A stretch of 64,000 nt of DNA from CBDCFV01 sp963664625. GTDB lineage: Bacteria > Chloroflexota > Dehalococcoidia > Lucifugimonadales > UBA3495. The stretch lies in NCBI GenBank assembly GCA_963664625.1, contig OY761541.1, positions 62,001 to 126,000 on the forward strand, read 5' to 3'. The notes beneath the pieces are model-generated. The model made no database searches. It was not told the DNA's origin and was given only the letters and a program-made list of their open reading frames with translations. Positions 32,965-41,948 of the stretch are shown piece by piece. The translations under genes were made by a program, and so were the position numbers. Every line of letters starts with the position of its first letter. The stretch's first letter is position 1.

Positions 32965-34308
32965 CTATCCCCGTATCGTAGCCGTGCCCTCGTACTCCAT
33001 CGTCCTCGGCTCCAGCGGAATGTCGGCCCAGCTTTCAGCGTTCATAAACTGCTGCCACCGCAGGTAGAAGTTCCGCTGGTTGCTTTCCGACGTGTACCGT
33101 TCCGACACCGTCCCCGGCAGGTCGGGATGCCGCCCCGCACGGCCCACACCCATCGAAAGGTCCTGCGGGTACTTTCGCGCCACCCGGCTCAGGCCCGATG
33201 CGGTGACGCCCCGCCAGTTGTCCATGTCGTCCTGCTCGAACACGCCGGTCACTCCGTTGTAGTTGGCGCTGCCCCGCCGCAGCGCGGTCTTCAACTCCTT
33301 GGGCATGTCCTTCTCGTACAACACGAAGTGCCAGAACTCGGTCTCCATTGGCCCCCGTGGATGGGCCAACCGGAGCCCCAGCACACCGTTGGGGAACAGG
33401 CTGTGGTTGCCCAATTGCAACCGGCGCGCCCGCAATGCGCCCAACCGCCGTTCCGCTTCGTCCAAGGTGCCGCGATAGTAGTCCTCGAACATCTCCCGGT
33501 TCTGCGGATTGATGCCGTGGGTCTGACGCGCTTGGTCGTCCCGCTCCAGGAACCTCATGGTCAGCGAATGCCCGTTGACGAACATGTGCCTGTTGGTGGA
33601 CGAAAACTGCTGCTCGTGGGTAAGTCGCGGTATCCCCAAGTGCCGCCCTTGCACGATGATGGTGGACAGGTGGGTCGTGGGGACGTGGTAGTTGTCTGAA
33701 CAATTGTCCACCGCCGCCTTCCAGTTCAGCGGCTCTATCCACTTGATGGGACCAATGGCTTCCGTCCCGTTGTCCAGACGGTTGAAGTTCACGTCCAAGC
33801 ACCACCGGGCATCCCCCAAGTATTCCGACAGCGTCGGCGCGTCCTCGTCCCAGCAGGCGAAAACGATACCCGCGTAAGTCTCAAGCCGCGCCTCGATAAG
33901 CCCCAGCGATCCCCGGTCCAGCCCGCCGTAGTAGGCCTCCTCCTCTCCGGGCACATACTCCAGGCTGCCGTCGTTGGAAAAAGTCCATCCGTGGTAGGCA
34001 CAGGCGAAGTTGGCGGCGTTGCCCCGGTCCGTGCGCACCACCCGGTTTCCCCGGTGACGGCACATGTTCAGAAAGGCGTGCAACTCCCCCTTGCCGTCCC
34101 TGGTGAGGATCACCGGCTCCTCCCCCATGTAGGTATGGAAGAAATCGTTGGGCTTCGCTACCAAGCTTTCGTGCCCGATCATCAGCCAAGCCCGCCCGAA
34201 CACCTTCTCCTGCTCCTCGGCGTAGATGTCCGGGTCAACGAATATCCGCCGGTCAAGTTCCCCGGTGACCGGATCGATAACCTCATACTTCTTGTTGACA
34301 GCAACCAT
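32965..34308 (-). CDS. Rieske ring-hydroxylating dioxygenase, alpha (large) subunit
   Basis: A 447-residue terminal oxygenase that adds O2 to an aromatic or related substrate. The Rieske [2Fe-2S] ligands are Cys83-x-His85 (CRHRGNRV) and Cys103-x2-His106 (CAYHGW). The mononuclear iron site is DNYHVPTTH, with Asp205, His208 and His213; these numbers equal those of naphthalene dioxygenase. ATG at 34308 with AGGTTGAG upstream is preferred to TTG at 34314. It forms an operon with the beta subunit. Substrate unknown; the hydrolase and flavin monooxygenase nearby suggest a ring-opening pathway. Confidence 0.94.
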   Translation of the reverse strand: MVAVNKKYEVIDPVTGELDRRIFVDPDIYAEEQEKVFGRAWLMIGHESLVAKPNDFFHTYMGEEPVILTRDGKGELHAFLNMCRHRGNRVVRTDRGNAANFACAYHGWTFSNDGSLEYVPGEEEAYYGGLDRGSLGLIEARLETYAGIVFACWDEDAPTLSEYLGDARWCLDVNFNRLDNGTEAIGPIKWIEPLNWKAAVDNCSDNYHVPTTHLSTIIVQGRHLGIPRLTHEQQFSSTNRHMFVNGHSLTMRFLERDDQARQTHGINPQNREMFEDYYRGTLDEAERRLGALRARRLQLGNHSLFPNGVLGLRLAHPRGPMETEFWHFVLYEKDMPKELKTALRRGSANYNGVTGVFEQDDMDNWRGVTASGLSRVARKYPQDLSMGVGRAGRHPDLPGTVSERYTSESNQRNFYLRWQQFMNAESWADIPLEPRTMEYEGTATIRG

Positions 34309-34480
34309 GCTCAACCTGCCTGTAACGAGGGCTTCAGAACCCCTTATGCACGGTAACAGTATGTCCCTTTCCTCCGGCGGTCAAGTGGGGGATTGGTCAG
34401 GGCAGGGCGTTTTCAATCTGGCCGGGGGGCCAATCATATCAGGATCGCCGGGTAAAGGAGCCGGCGCGGTTTCAGGAGGC

Positions 34481-35431
34481 TTAGCCGTCCGGGGGACTCG
34501 CCTGACCGTCATCATCCTTCCCCCAGCATACCGCCTTGCCGTCATCCCTGAGAGCGCAGGTGTGATACGAACCCGAGCTTATCAACGTGAAATTCCTGCC
34601 CATGCTCATCCCCAAGAAATTGAAGCCCGGAGGACTCGCTTGGCCGTAGTCCCAATAATCGTCTTTCGCGCCCCAACATACTGCCCTACCGTTATCTCTG
34701 AGGCCGCAGGTGTGAAACAGGCCCGCGCTTACCGACGCGTAAGTCCTGTCCATGCTCATCCCCAAGAAACTGAAGCCCGGAGGACTTGTCTCACCCTGAG
34801 TAGCAAACCCCAGTTCCCAGCATACCACCTCGCCATCGTCTCTCAAGCCGCAGGCGTAGGAACTGCCCACGCTTATCGACGCGAAACTCCCGCCCGGTTG
34901 ACGCGACGACTGAGGAATATCGCCCCAGCATACCACCTCACCACCGCCAGTCAGACCGCAGGTGTCGTTCCCGCCTGCGCTTATTGACGTGAACCTTACC
35001 CCCGGGGGACTCGACTGACCTCCACTATCCGATCCCCAGCATACCGCCCCGCCGTTTTCCCTCAAGCCGCAGGTGTAGGCGCCTCCGGCGCTTATTGACG
35101 TAAAGCTCCCAACCGGGGGACTCGACTGACCTTCACTATCCGATCCCCAACATACCACCTCGCCGTCGTCCCTCAAGGCGCAGGTGTGGCCACCGCCCGC
35201 GCTTATCGACGTAAACATCCCGTCCGGAGGACTCGACTGACCTTCACTATCCGATCCCCAGCATACCGCCCCGCCGTCCTCCATCAAGCCGCAGGTGTGG
35301 GAATTGCCCGCGCTCAAGGTCACCAACTCGACCGACGATTCCGAGCAGGCAGTCAGAATGGCAGCGCCGAAGAGGAGTATCAGGAGGAGGGCCGGAACAG
35401 ATCGAGATATCGCGAACATGGAGCGCCTCAT
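34481..35431 (-). CDS. RCC1-repeat lipoprotein
   Basis: A 316-residue exported protein. A signal peptide with lipobox LTAC (SVPALLLILLFGAAILTAC) implies a membrane-anchored lipoprotein. The rest is about seven RCC1-type repeats of 38-45 residues with the core HTCGL-x3-G-x-A/VVCWG and GQSSPP linkers, predicted to fold as a beta-propeller. Each repeat has a conserved cysteine pair. At DNA level the first four units are nearly identical, so expansion is recent and copy number may vary between strains. Ligand unknown. ATG at 35431 or 35419. Confidence 0.9.
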   Translation of the reverse strand: MRRSMFAISRSVPALLLILLFGAAILTACSESSVELVTLSAGNSHTCGLMEDGGAVCWGSDSEGQSSPPDGMFTSISAGGGHTCALRDDGEVVCWGSDSEGQSSPPVGSFTSISAGGAYTCGLRENGGAVCWGSDSGGQSSPPGVRFTSISAGGNDTCGLTGGGEVVCWGDIPQSSRQPGGSFASISVGSSYACGLRDDGEVVCWELGFATQGETSPPGFSFLGMSMDRTYASVSAGLFHTCGLRDNGRAVCWGAKDDYWDYGQASPPGFNFLGMSMGRNFTLISSGSYHTCALRDDGKAVCWGKDDDGQASPPDG

Positions 35432-35754
35432 TTATTCTTGCTAACTTTGGCCAGACCGCATCGCAAGCCTTCGTTTGTGCGTGTTCAGAAAATTGCAGGG
35501 CTGCCTCTGCCGTCTATCACTATGAGCGAAGCGTAGGGTTTCTAAGCCCTGCATGGCCTTTCACCTCGTTTAGAGTACATATAGCAATGGCAACCTTGCA
35601 ACCTTCCTGACCCTCACACCCAATCACCGGGACTTGCCCGGTATGCCCATCGGGTATATTCTCCCAGGGTGCAACCCGTTTCTTCGACCCGCTCACTGGT
35701 CGACTGCCCTGAAGCACACCCGAAACTCCCAACACCGTCCGCACAGGAGGCCCT
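35432..35754. other. 323-bp intergenic region between divergent genes
   Basis: No gene seen. It contains an inverted repeat TGCAGGGCT (35494-35502) / AGCCCTGCA (35545-35553) around a 42-bp middle. It should also hold the promoters of the lipoprotein gene (left) and the flavin monooxygenase gene (right), but no convincing hexamers stand out. Confidence 0.5.
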
Positions 35755-36843
35755 ATGCAGTTCGGAATCTTCACCATCGTTCCCTACCACGAGACCTTTA
35801 CCCAGCAGCAGGCCCTGACCGAGGCCCTGGAGCAGATACAATTCGCCGACGAAGCCGGCCTCGATGAAGTATGGCTGGGCGAGCACCGCTTCTCCCGCCA
35901 CGGGCTGCTCTCCGGCATCTGGTCCTTCCTCGGAACGGTCGCCGGCCGCACCAAGAACATCCGCATCGGCACCGCCGTTATCGTCCTGCCACTGCACAAC
36001 CCCGTCCTGGTCGCCGAGGAAGTGGCCATGCTAGACATCGTGAGCAACGGCCGGCTCAACTTCGGCATCGGCGCCGGCTACCAGCAGCAGGAGTTCGACG
36101 GCGTGGGCGTCGATATCGACACCAGCCGCGACAGGTTCCACGAGGCCGTAGACGTGATGATCAAGGCCTGGACCGAGGAAACCCTGACCTACCACGGCCG
36201 ATTCACCAACGTTGACGACGTCTGGGTGCTTCCCAAGCCATTGCAGAAGCCCTACCCGCCCCTGTTCCAAGCGGTCAGCACCAGCCCTGCCAGCGTCGAA
36301 TTCGCCGCCAGCCGCAACATACAGGTCATCGCCGGCGGCCCAACCGACATCATGGGTCAAGCACCCCAGGTCATCAAGCTCTGGCGTGAGAAAATGGAAG
36401 AGCACGGCCACGAGCATGCCCACTTGGACCCGCCCATGTCCAAGTCCATCTACGTCGCCCCCACCGTGGAAGAAGCCGAGCGGGACGCCGCCGAACTGGA
36501 GAACTTCTCCTCCAGGATATTGCGCTCAATCGGCTCGGCCGGCGCGCCCATCGGGATGCCGATGGACAAGAACGGCAAAGTCGCCAAGGGTTATGAACAC
36601 TGGGCCAACCGCCAGCGCGACCGCGACCGCCGCGACGACCCCGGCCATGCCGGCCTACCGCCGCTCCGGGGCACCCCCGAGGTGGTGATTGAACGCTTGA
36701 AGCAGACCCAGGAAGCCGGCATCAACCACGTCTTCGGCAACTTCGGCTTCGCCGGCCTGCCCCACAAGAAGGTCATGCGCTCCATCGAGTTGTTCGCCAC
36801 CCACGTCATGCCCCACTTCCAGGACGTACCCGTCGCTGGGTAA
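35755..36843 (+). CDS. Luciferase-like (LLM class) flavin-dependent monooxygenase
   Basis: A 362-residue TIM-barrel flavoenzyme of the bacterial luciferase/alkanesulfonate monooxygenase superfamily, using reduced FMN or F420. It shows the family features QFADEAGLDEVWLGEHRFSRHG, IRIGTAVIVLPLHNPVLVAEEVAMLDIVSNGRLNFGIGAGYQQQEFDGVGVD, and PYPPLFQAVSTSPASVEFAASRNIQVIAG. The C-terminus has GTPEVVIERLKQTQEAGINHVFGNF. ACAGGAGGCC precedes the ATG. Expansion of this family is typical of SAR202-type Chloroflexota; the substrate is unknown. A second, distant member is at 54204. Confidence 0.92.
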   Translation: MQFGIFTIVPYHETFTQQQALTEALEQIQFADEAGLDEVWLGEHRFSRHGLLSGIWSFLGTVAGRTKNIRIGTAVIVLPLHNPVLVAEEVAMLDIVSNGRLNFGIGAGYQQQEFDGVGVDIDTSRDRFHEAVDVMIKAWTEETLTYHGRFTNVDDVWVLPKPLQKPYPPLFQAVSTSPASVEFAASRNIQVIAGGPTDIMGQAPQVIKLWREKMEEHGHEHAHLDPPMSKSIYVAPTVEEAERDAAELENFSSRILRSIGSAGAPIGMPMDKNGKVAKGYEHWANRQRDRDRRDDPGHAGLPPLRGTPEVVIERLKQTQEAGINHVFGNFGFAGLPHKKVMRSIELFATHVMPHFQDVPVAG

Positions 36844-36854
36844 CTTATACGGAA

Positions 36855-37364
36855 ATGGGGTGCACTGAGCAAGAGCGGACGACTGAAGAGGATTCATCGC
36901 TGGAGGAAGCGCGGGAGTCTATCTGGAGTGTGCCGCCGGGCCGGATGGCGCAATACTTCGGGCTGTTTACCCTCTTCGCCTCCGCCGGCATCGGCTTCCT
37001 GCTCTGGTACGAGATTTTCGAGAACACAGCGGACACCCTGGCACAGACCGTGCTGTCCATCACCCAAGGTATCGGGCTCAACACAGTGGGGGCCGCCGGT
37101 CTGTCAATGCTAACTGTGGAGGGACCAAGGTTTATTATGGTAATGGCCGACTACTTCACCAAAAAATGGCTCAACCCACTGAAAGAGCGGTTGCGTGCCG
37201 AAAGGGAACAACTAGCCGCCGAGAGTCGCGCCAAGGGCCGTGCCGAGGGCCGTGCCGAGCGCGACACCGAATGGAAAGCTTGGAACGAACGGCGTATGGC
37301 GGCGGCTGAGAAGGGCGAACCATTCGACGAGCCGCCGCCAAGCACTAACCAGCACAGCCGGTAG
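36855..37364 (+). CDS. Hypothetical membrane protein with charged C-terminal helix
   Basis: A 169-residue protein with two likely transmembrane helices (MAQYFGLFTLFASAGIGFLLWYEIF and LSITQGIGLNTVGAAGLSML). A strongly charged, alanine-rich C-terminal helix follows (LKERLRAEREQLAAESRAKGRAEGRAERD), probably a coiled coil in the cytoplasm. No family recognised. The ribosome site is weak. It follows the flavin monooxygenase gene by 11 bp, so co-transcription is possible. Confidence 0.6.
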   Translation: MGCTEQERTTEEDSSLEEARESIWSVPPGRMAQYFGLFTLFASAGIGFLLWYEIFENTADTLAQTVLSITQGIGLNTVGAAGLSMLTVEGPRFIMVMADYFTKKWLNPLKERLRAEREQLAAESRAKGRAEGRAERDTEWKAWNERRMAAAEKGEPFDEPPPSTNQHSR

Positions 37365-37508
37365 AACATGCCAAAGCCAGTCGCTTATTGCCAGGGCAGG
37401 TTTCATTCCAAATGCTACATCACGGATACGTGGCGCGGGTCGCTATCTATTCCGCGCATAGAAGTATGTATCAAGTCGGTCCAAATTACCGGTAGGAGTG
37501 ATGGCTAA

Positions 37509-38363
37509 ATGACCGCAGAGGCATTCACCGAACAATCAACCAGCAAGACCGTGGTAGTGGACGGCATGAGTGTCCACTACCATGACGTGGGTTCCGGCTA
37601 CCCCTTGGTAATGCTCCACTCCTACGGCCCAGGCACCACCGGCTGGATAACTTTCCATAAGGTGCTGCCCGCCCTTGCGGAGTACTTTCGCTGCATCGTG
37701 ATGGACCTGCCCAACTTCGGCCGCACCGGCCCGGTGGTCTACGAGGAGCCGCTGCACAACCTCCAGGCCCGCACCGCATTGGGCCTGATGGCCGAGTTAG
37801 GAATAGAAAAAGCCCACCTGCTGGGCAACTCCCAAGGTGGGCAGAGCGCCATGGTGCTGACGATGAAGGAGCCGGAGCGGGTCGACAAGCTGGTCTTCGG
37901 CGCTTGCCACATCCGCACCGGCGGCGACCTCTACCTCATGGGCAACCGCCCCTCAGAGGGCAGCCGCGCCACCCGCGAGGTCCTGGCTGAGGGTCCCGAC
38001 GCCACCCGCGAGACGGTCCGGCGCTACCTCCAAGTCCATATCGACGACCAGGCCCTGGTCACCGACGACCTCGTGGACTACATCCACGGCAACTTCACCG
38101 GCCACCCCGGCCACATCGAAGCCAACCGCAAGTCTGTCAGCGTGCCCTACGACCACGGCGTCGACCTTCCCAACATCACCGCCCCCAGCCTCATCATCTG
38201 GGGCCGATACGACCGCATGTGCGTCTTCGAAATCGGCATCGCCGCCCTCAACAACATCGCCGACTCCCGCCTCGTCCTCCTCAACAACTGCGGCCACTGG
38301 GTCCCCTTCGAAAAGCCGGAGGAGTACACCTCTCACGTGCTGAACTTCTTGCTGGGACGGTAG
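37509..38363 (+). CDS. Alpha/beta hydrolase, meta-cleavage-product hydrolase-like
   Basis: A 284-residue alpha/beta-fold hydrolase. The nucleophile elbow is GNSQGGQ (Ser108), the acid is Asp235 in WGRYDRM, and the base is His263 in NCGHWVPFEKPEEY. The oxyanion region is HSYGPGTTGW. The layout and the GRYDRM and NCGHW..FEKP blocks are those of BphD/MhpC C-C bond hydrolases, which cleave ring-fission products. With the Rieske oxygenase operon nearby this fits an aromatic or steroid-like degradation route, but a simple esterase is also possible. Confidence 0.88.
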   Translation: MTAEAFTEQSTSKTVVVDGMSVHYHDVGSGYPLVMLHSYGPGTTGWITFHKVLPALAEYFRCIVMDLPNFGRTGPVVYEEPLHNLQARTALGLMAELGIEKAHLLGNSQGGQSAMVLTMKEPERVDKLVFGACHIRTGGDLYLMGNRPSEGSRATREVLAEGPDATRETVRRYLQVHIDDQALVTDDLVDYIHGNFTGHPGHIEANRKSVSVPYDHGVDLPNITAPSLIIWGRYDRMCVFEIGIAALNNIADSRLVLLNNCGHWVPFEKPEEYTSHVLNFLLGR

Positions 38364-38381
38364 CCGGTCCGTGTTTGCCAA

Positions 38382-38780
38382 TCAGGCGTTCGTAGACGCT
38401 TCTATGCTTCCTATAAATTCCTCAAGTTCATCGAAGTAACGCGGCATATCATAGAACTCCACAATCCCTTCGTAGTAGCCGTCGATATGGAAGGTTTGCC
38501 GCATGACGATATAGTCCCTTCTCATGTTGCGATCCATGTACCGTCCGGCAAAGTAATTTCTACCCCGGTCATTGTCAGGTAATTCATCCTCTGGTACACC
38601 CTGCATCAGGAGGTAGGTGTTGAGCGCTTCCAAGGTCGCCAACCAACCCTTCCTGCAGGAATTCCGCAGTCCAATGACCGCTGCGCCCCCTTTAGCCTCT
38701 TCGGCCCGAGCAAACTCCTCGCGGGCCGCTTGTAGCAACTCGCGCGCTCGGTTGATGCGGTCCGCGACTCCTTCGACCAC
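38382..38780 (-). CDS. Hypothetical helical protein (HEPN/PaREP1-like)
   Basis: A 132-residue, mostly helical, acidic protein: RARELLQAAREEFARAEEAKGGAAVIGLRNSCRKGWLATLEALNTYLLMQGV resembles the first helices of HEPN or PaREP1-type proteins. A second part is rich in tyrosine and aromatic residues (YYEGIVEFYDMPRYFDELEEF). The GTG start at 38780 has AGGAGG 5 bp upstream; an ATG overlapping it is out of frame. Function unknown. It is convergent with the hydrolase gene. Confidence 0.6.
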   Translation of the reverse strand: MVEGVADRINRARELLQAAREEFARAEEAKGGAAVIGLRNSCRKGWLATLEALNTYLLMQGVPEDELPDNDRGRNYFAGRYMDRNMRRDYIVMRQTFHIDGYYEGIVEFYDMPRYFDELEEFIGSIEASTNA

Positions 38781-38906
38781 ATGTTCCTCCTGTTATCGTG
38801 GGCCAACATCATACTTGACGACGCCCTCCTTGCCACAACGCCCCTCAGCGGCTAGAGTAGGAAAAATTCGCCGGTTAGCCGGTAGTCGGAAGTTCAGGAG
38901 GGAGCC

Positions 38907-40004
38907 ATGAGCATGGGACCGATCAATCTCTACGATTACGAAGCCCGGGCCAAGCTGACCCTGCCCCACAACGAATGGGACACCATTGAAGCCGGCGCAA
39001 TGGACATGTTCACCACTCGCCGCAACCGGTCGGCCTTCGAGGAACTGACCCTGCGGCCCCGGTTCCTGCGGGATGTGGACGACCGCGACATTTCCACCAC
39101 CATGCTGGGTGAGGAAATCAGCCTCCCGGTGTTTATCTGCCCGGCGGGAAGCCACGTGAAAGCCCACCCCGACGGTGAACTTGCCACCGCACGCGGCGCC
39201 GGGATGTCCAACACCCTGATGATGCTCAGCACGGCCTGCAACTTCCCGTTGGAGGATGTATCGGAGGCGGCGTCCGGCCCGCTGTGGTTCCAACTCTACC
39301 ACCGGGGCTACGACCTCACCGAGATGCTGGTCCATCGTGCCGAGGAAGCTGGGTTCAAGGCCATCTGCCTGACTGTTGACACACCCGTTCCCAGTCCCAA
39401 GGAACGCGACCTCCGCAACGCCTACGTCCGCCACCACGAGTTAGCCAACTTCCGCGGCCTTGGCCGCACCGAGACCGAAATCAGCGGCACCGACGAGACC
39501 CCTGGATGGGACGTCTCCTACACAACCCCCATAACCTGGAAGGAACTGGAGTGGCTCCGGTCATTGACCCAGTTGCCGCTGGTACTCAAGGGCATCCGCA
39601 CTGCCGAGGACGCCCATGTCGCCGTGGAAAACGGCGTAGACGGCATACTGGTTTCGACCCACGGCGGCCGGCAGCTTGACATGACTATGGGCGCCATCGA
39701 AATGCTCCCCGAGGTTGTCGAGGCCGTCAACGGGCGCGCCGAGGTCTACCTGGACTCCGGGGTGCGCCGCGGCAGCGATGTGGTCAAGGCCCTGGCGCTG
39801 GGCGCGAAGGCCGTGGGCATCGGCCGCCCCCTGTTCTGGGGACTGGCCGTCAACGGCGCCGAAGGCGTTCACGGCGTATTGGAACTGTTGCGGGAAGAAG
39901 TCGACCGGGCCATGGCTTACTGCGGCCAGACCTCCGTCCAGGACCTGGAATCCAACTTGGTCAATATTCCCGACGGCTGGGGCACTGGAAAGTTCTCCGG
40001 GTAA
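38907..40004 (+). CDS. FMN-dependent alpha-hydroxy acid dehydrogenase/oxidase, copy 1
   Basis: A 365-residue TIM-barrel FMN enzyme of the lactate/glycolate/mandelate family. Present: RNRSAFEELTLRPRFLRDV, FICPAGSHVKAHPDGELATARGA (FMN binding), WFQLY, LTVDTPVPSPKERDLRN, the FMN-contacting lysine in LVLKGI, catalytic His in STHGGRQLDM, and DSGVRRGSDVVKALALGAKAVGIGRP. Two usual substrate residues differ: the N-terminal YY-x2-GA tyrosine is Ile (TIEAGAMDMFT), and the GRRE.D segment reads SPKERD. So the substrate is probably not simple lactate. AGGAGGGAGCC precedes the ATG. Tandem paralogue at 40084. Confidence 0.92.
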   Translation: MSMGPINLYDYEARAKLTLPHNEWDTIEAGAMDMFTTRRNRSAFEELTLRPRFLRDVDDRDISTTMLGEEISLPVFICPAGSHVKAHPDGELATARGAGMSNTLMMLSTACNFPLEDVSEAASGPLWFQLYHRGYDLTEMLVHRAEEAGFKAICLTVDTPVPSPKERDLRNAYVRHHELANFRGLGRTETEISGTDETPGWDVSYTTPITWKELEWLRSLTQLPLVLKGIRTAEDAHVAVENGVDGILVSTHGGRQLDMTMGAIEMLPEVVEAVNGRAEVYLDSGVRRGSDVVKALALGAKAVGIGRPLFWGLAVNGAEGVHGVLELLREEVDRAMAYCGQTSVQDLESNLVNIPDGWGTGKFSG

Positions 40005-40083
40005 GCAATTGAACAGGCAGATTGCCGCATCCTGAAAATCCCGAAATCCGGCAAATCCTGATTCAGACAATAAGGAGGCAACC

Positions 40084-41181
40084 ATGAGTTTGGACCCCAT
40101 CAATCTGTACGACTACGAAGCAAGGGCCAAGTTGACCCTGCCCCACAACAACTGGGAGTTCATCGAAGCCGGGGCAATGGACGAGTTCACCACTCGCCGA
40201 AACCGCAGCGCCTTCGAGGACCTGACCCTGCGTCCTCGTTTCCTGCGGGACATCACCGAGCGGGACATCTCCACCACGGTCCTGGGCACCGAGATAAGTA
40301 TGCCGGTCATGGTCGCCCCCGCCGGCAGCCACATGATGGCCCACCCCGAAGGTGAAGCCGCCACCGCCCGGGGCGCCGGCATGTCCAATACCTTGATGAT
40401 GCTCAGCACATCCTCCAATTGCAGCATGGAAGAGGTGTCGGAAGCCGCCACCGGGCCCTTGTGGTTCCAGCTTTACCATCGCGGCTATGATCTCACCGAA
40501 ATGCTCGTTCACCGCGCCGAAGAAGCAGGCTTCCGGGCCATCTGCCTCACCGTTGACACACCCGCGCCCAGTCCCAAGGAACGGGACCTCCGCAATGCCT
40601 ACGTGCGGGGACACGAACTGGGCAATTTCAGGGGGTTGGGCCGGGCGGAAAGCGACATCAGCGGCACCGACGAGACCCAGGGTTGGGACGTGGCCCGCGC
40701 CGCCCCCATAACCTGGCGCGAGTTGGAGTGGTTGCGGTCATTGACTCAACTGCCCTTGGTACTCAAGGGCATCCGCACCGCCGAAGACGCCCACACGGCC
40801 GTGGAAAACGGTGTAGACGGCATCCTGGTGTCCACCCACGGCGGCCGTCAAATGGACATGACGATGGGCGCCGTCGAGATGCTCCCCGAAGTCGTGGAAG
40901 CAGTCAACGGACAGGCCGAAGTCTACCTCGACTCCGGTGTCCGCCGGGGCAGCGACGTCATCAAGGCCCTGGCCTTGGGCGCCCGCGCCGTGGCCATCGG
41001 ACGCCCTCTGTTCTGGGGCTTGGCCGTCAACGGCGCCGAGGGAGTCCACGGCGTCCTCGAGTTGCTGCGGGAAGAGGTGGACCGGGCCATGGCCTACTGC
41101 GGCCAGACCTCCGTCCAGGAACTCGAACCCGCCCTCATCAACATCCCCTACGGCTGGGGCCCCTACAAGACCGCGCCCTGA
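40084..41181 (+). CDS. FMN-dependent alpha-hydroxy acid dehydrogenase/oxidase, copy 2
   Basis: A 365-residue close paralogue of the preceding gene, of identical length, with an alignment that needs no gaps: a tandem duplication. It keeps WFQLY, LVLKGI, STHGGRQMDM and DSGVRRGSDVIKALALGARAVAIGRP, and shares the altered IEAGAMDEFT and SPKERD segments, so both copies diverged from the classical family before duplicating. AAGGAGG precedes the ATG; 79 bp separate the copies. Differences cluster near ISMPVMVAPAGSHMMAHPEGE and CSMEEVSEAA, and may tune substrate choice. Confidence 0.92.
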   Translation: MSLDPINLYDYEARAKLTLPHNNWEFIEAGAMDEFTTRRNRSAFEDLTLRPRFLRDITERDISTTVLGTEISMPVMVAPAGSHMMAHPEGEAATARGAGMSNTLMMLSTSSNCSMEEVSEAATGPLWFQLYHRGYDLTEMLVHRAEEAGFRAICLTVDTPAPSPKERDLRNAYVRGHELGNFRGLGRAESDISGTDETQGWDVARAAPITWRELEWLRSLTQLPLVLKGIRTAEDAHTAVENGVDGILVSTHGGRQMDMTMGAVEMLPEVVEAVNGQAEVYLDSGVRRGSDVIKALALGARAVAIGRPLFWGLAVNGAEGVHGVLELLREEVDRAMAYCGQTSVQELEPALINIPYGWGPYKTAP

Positions 41182-41195
41182 TCAGTGGCTGGTTC

Positions 41196-41244
41196 CCAGT
41201 GACCAGTGGCGGTCAATCACTGACCACCGGCCACTGGTCACTGG
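41196..41244. terminator. Perfect 15-bp inverted repeat between convergent genes
   Basis: CCAGTGACCAGTGGC (41196-41210) and GCCACTGGTCACTGG (41230-41244) pair perfectly around a 19-nt loop. It lies in the 70-bp gap between convergent stops. There is no T-run on either side. Related CACTGG/CCAGTG words continue around it, so it may also be an extragenic repeat. Confidence 0.55.
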
Positions 41245-41251
41245 CTGCTCG

Positions 41252-41905
41252 TCACACCGGCCACTGCTCCATGTTGTAGGCCATATCCCAGAACATGTGC
41301 TCGTACCGGCTGCTGACCATGAACGCCTCCCGCATCACCTCCCGTTCCTGCTCCCCCGCTTCCAGCGCGGCTTGGTCCACGAAGCTCCTCCAAGCATCTA
41401 CGCTGTTCTGGAGCATTCCGGACACGTAGAAGCTGGTCCACTGCCCATAAAGAGGATGCTCCGATTGGCCTAGTTCGTCCTTCAACTCGTGGTACGACCA
41501 CGGACAAGGAAGCAGTGCCGCGGCCGTGGGTCCCAGCCCCCACAGCGATGCCGTGGTCAACATGTGGTTGACGTAACCCGCGTTGGTAGGCGCCCGTTTC
41601 GCCCGCCGGATGTCGTCCATGGACAGGCCGGCCTCAGCGACCAGCTTGTGATGCAGTGGCCGCTCCACTGGCGTCATAACCCGGTGGGCCAACTCCTCCA
41701 GCGTCCGCGAGTTGGGAGCCTTGGCCAGCGCCATCGACACCGTGCGGGCAAACCCCTCCAAGTACAGGTAGTCCTGGGCCAGGTAGTAGCGGAACTTCTC
41801 CAAGGGCAGCGTGCCGTCCTTGATCTCCAGCAGGAAGGGCCTGGCGAATATTTCTGACCAGATCGGCGCCGCTTCCGCTCTTAACTGCTCGCTGAAACTC
41901 TCCAT
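41252..41905 (-). CDS. tenA: TenA/thiaminase II family protein
   Basis: A 217-residue all-helical TenA protein. Residues of the aminopyrimidine aminohydrolase site are all present: Asp45 in AQDYLYLEGFAR, Cys134 in LLPCPWSYHE with Tyr138, Tyr160 in WTSFYVSG, and Glu202 in RYEHMFWDMAY. Such enzymes salvage the thiamine pyrimidine (formyl-aminopyrimidine to HMP) or hydrolyse thiamine. No other thi genes or a TPP riboswitch are nearby. The window does contain at least two TPP enzymes. The TPR gene follows 43 bp upstream on the same strand. Confidence 0.93.
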   Translation of the reverse strand: MESFSEQLRAEAAPIWSEIFARPFLLEIKDGTLPLEKFRYYLAQDYLYLEGFARTVSMALAKAPNSRTLEELAHRVMTPVERPLHHKLVAEAGLSMDDIRRAKRAPTNAGYVNHMLTTASLWGLGPTAAALLPCPWSYHELKDELGQSEHPLYGQWTSFYVSGMLQNSVDAWRSFVDQAALEAGEQEREVMREAFMVSSRYEHMFWDMAYNMEQWPV

Positions 41906-41948
41906 CGTGAATGCTCCTCCTCCGGTTTCTCAGGTCCTGGCGACCGGG

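Noticed and set aside
41196..41244. Simple tandem repeat
   Set aside because: The two 15-bp arms are inverted, not direct, and lie between convergent genes, so a hairpin reading is better.
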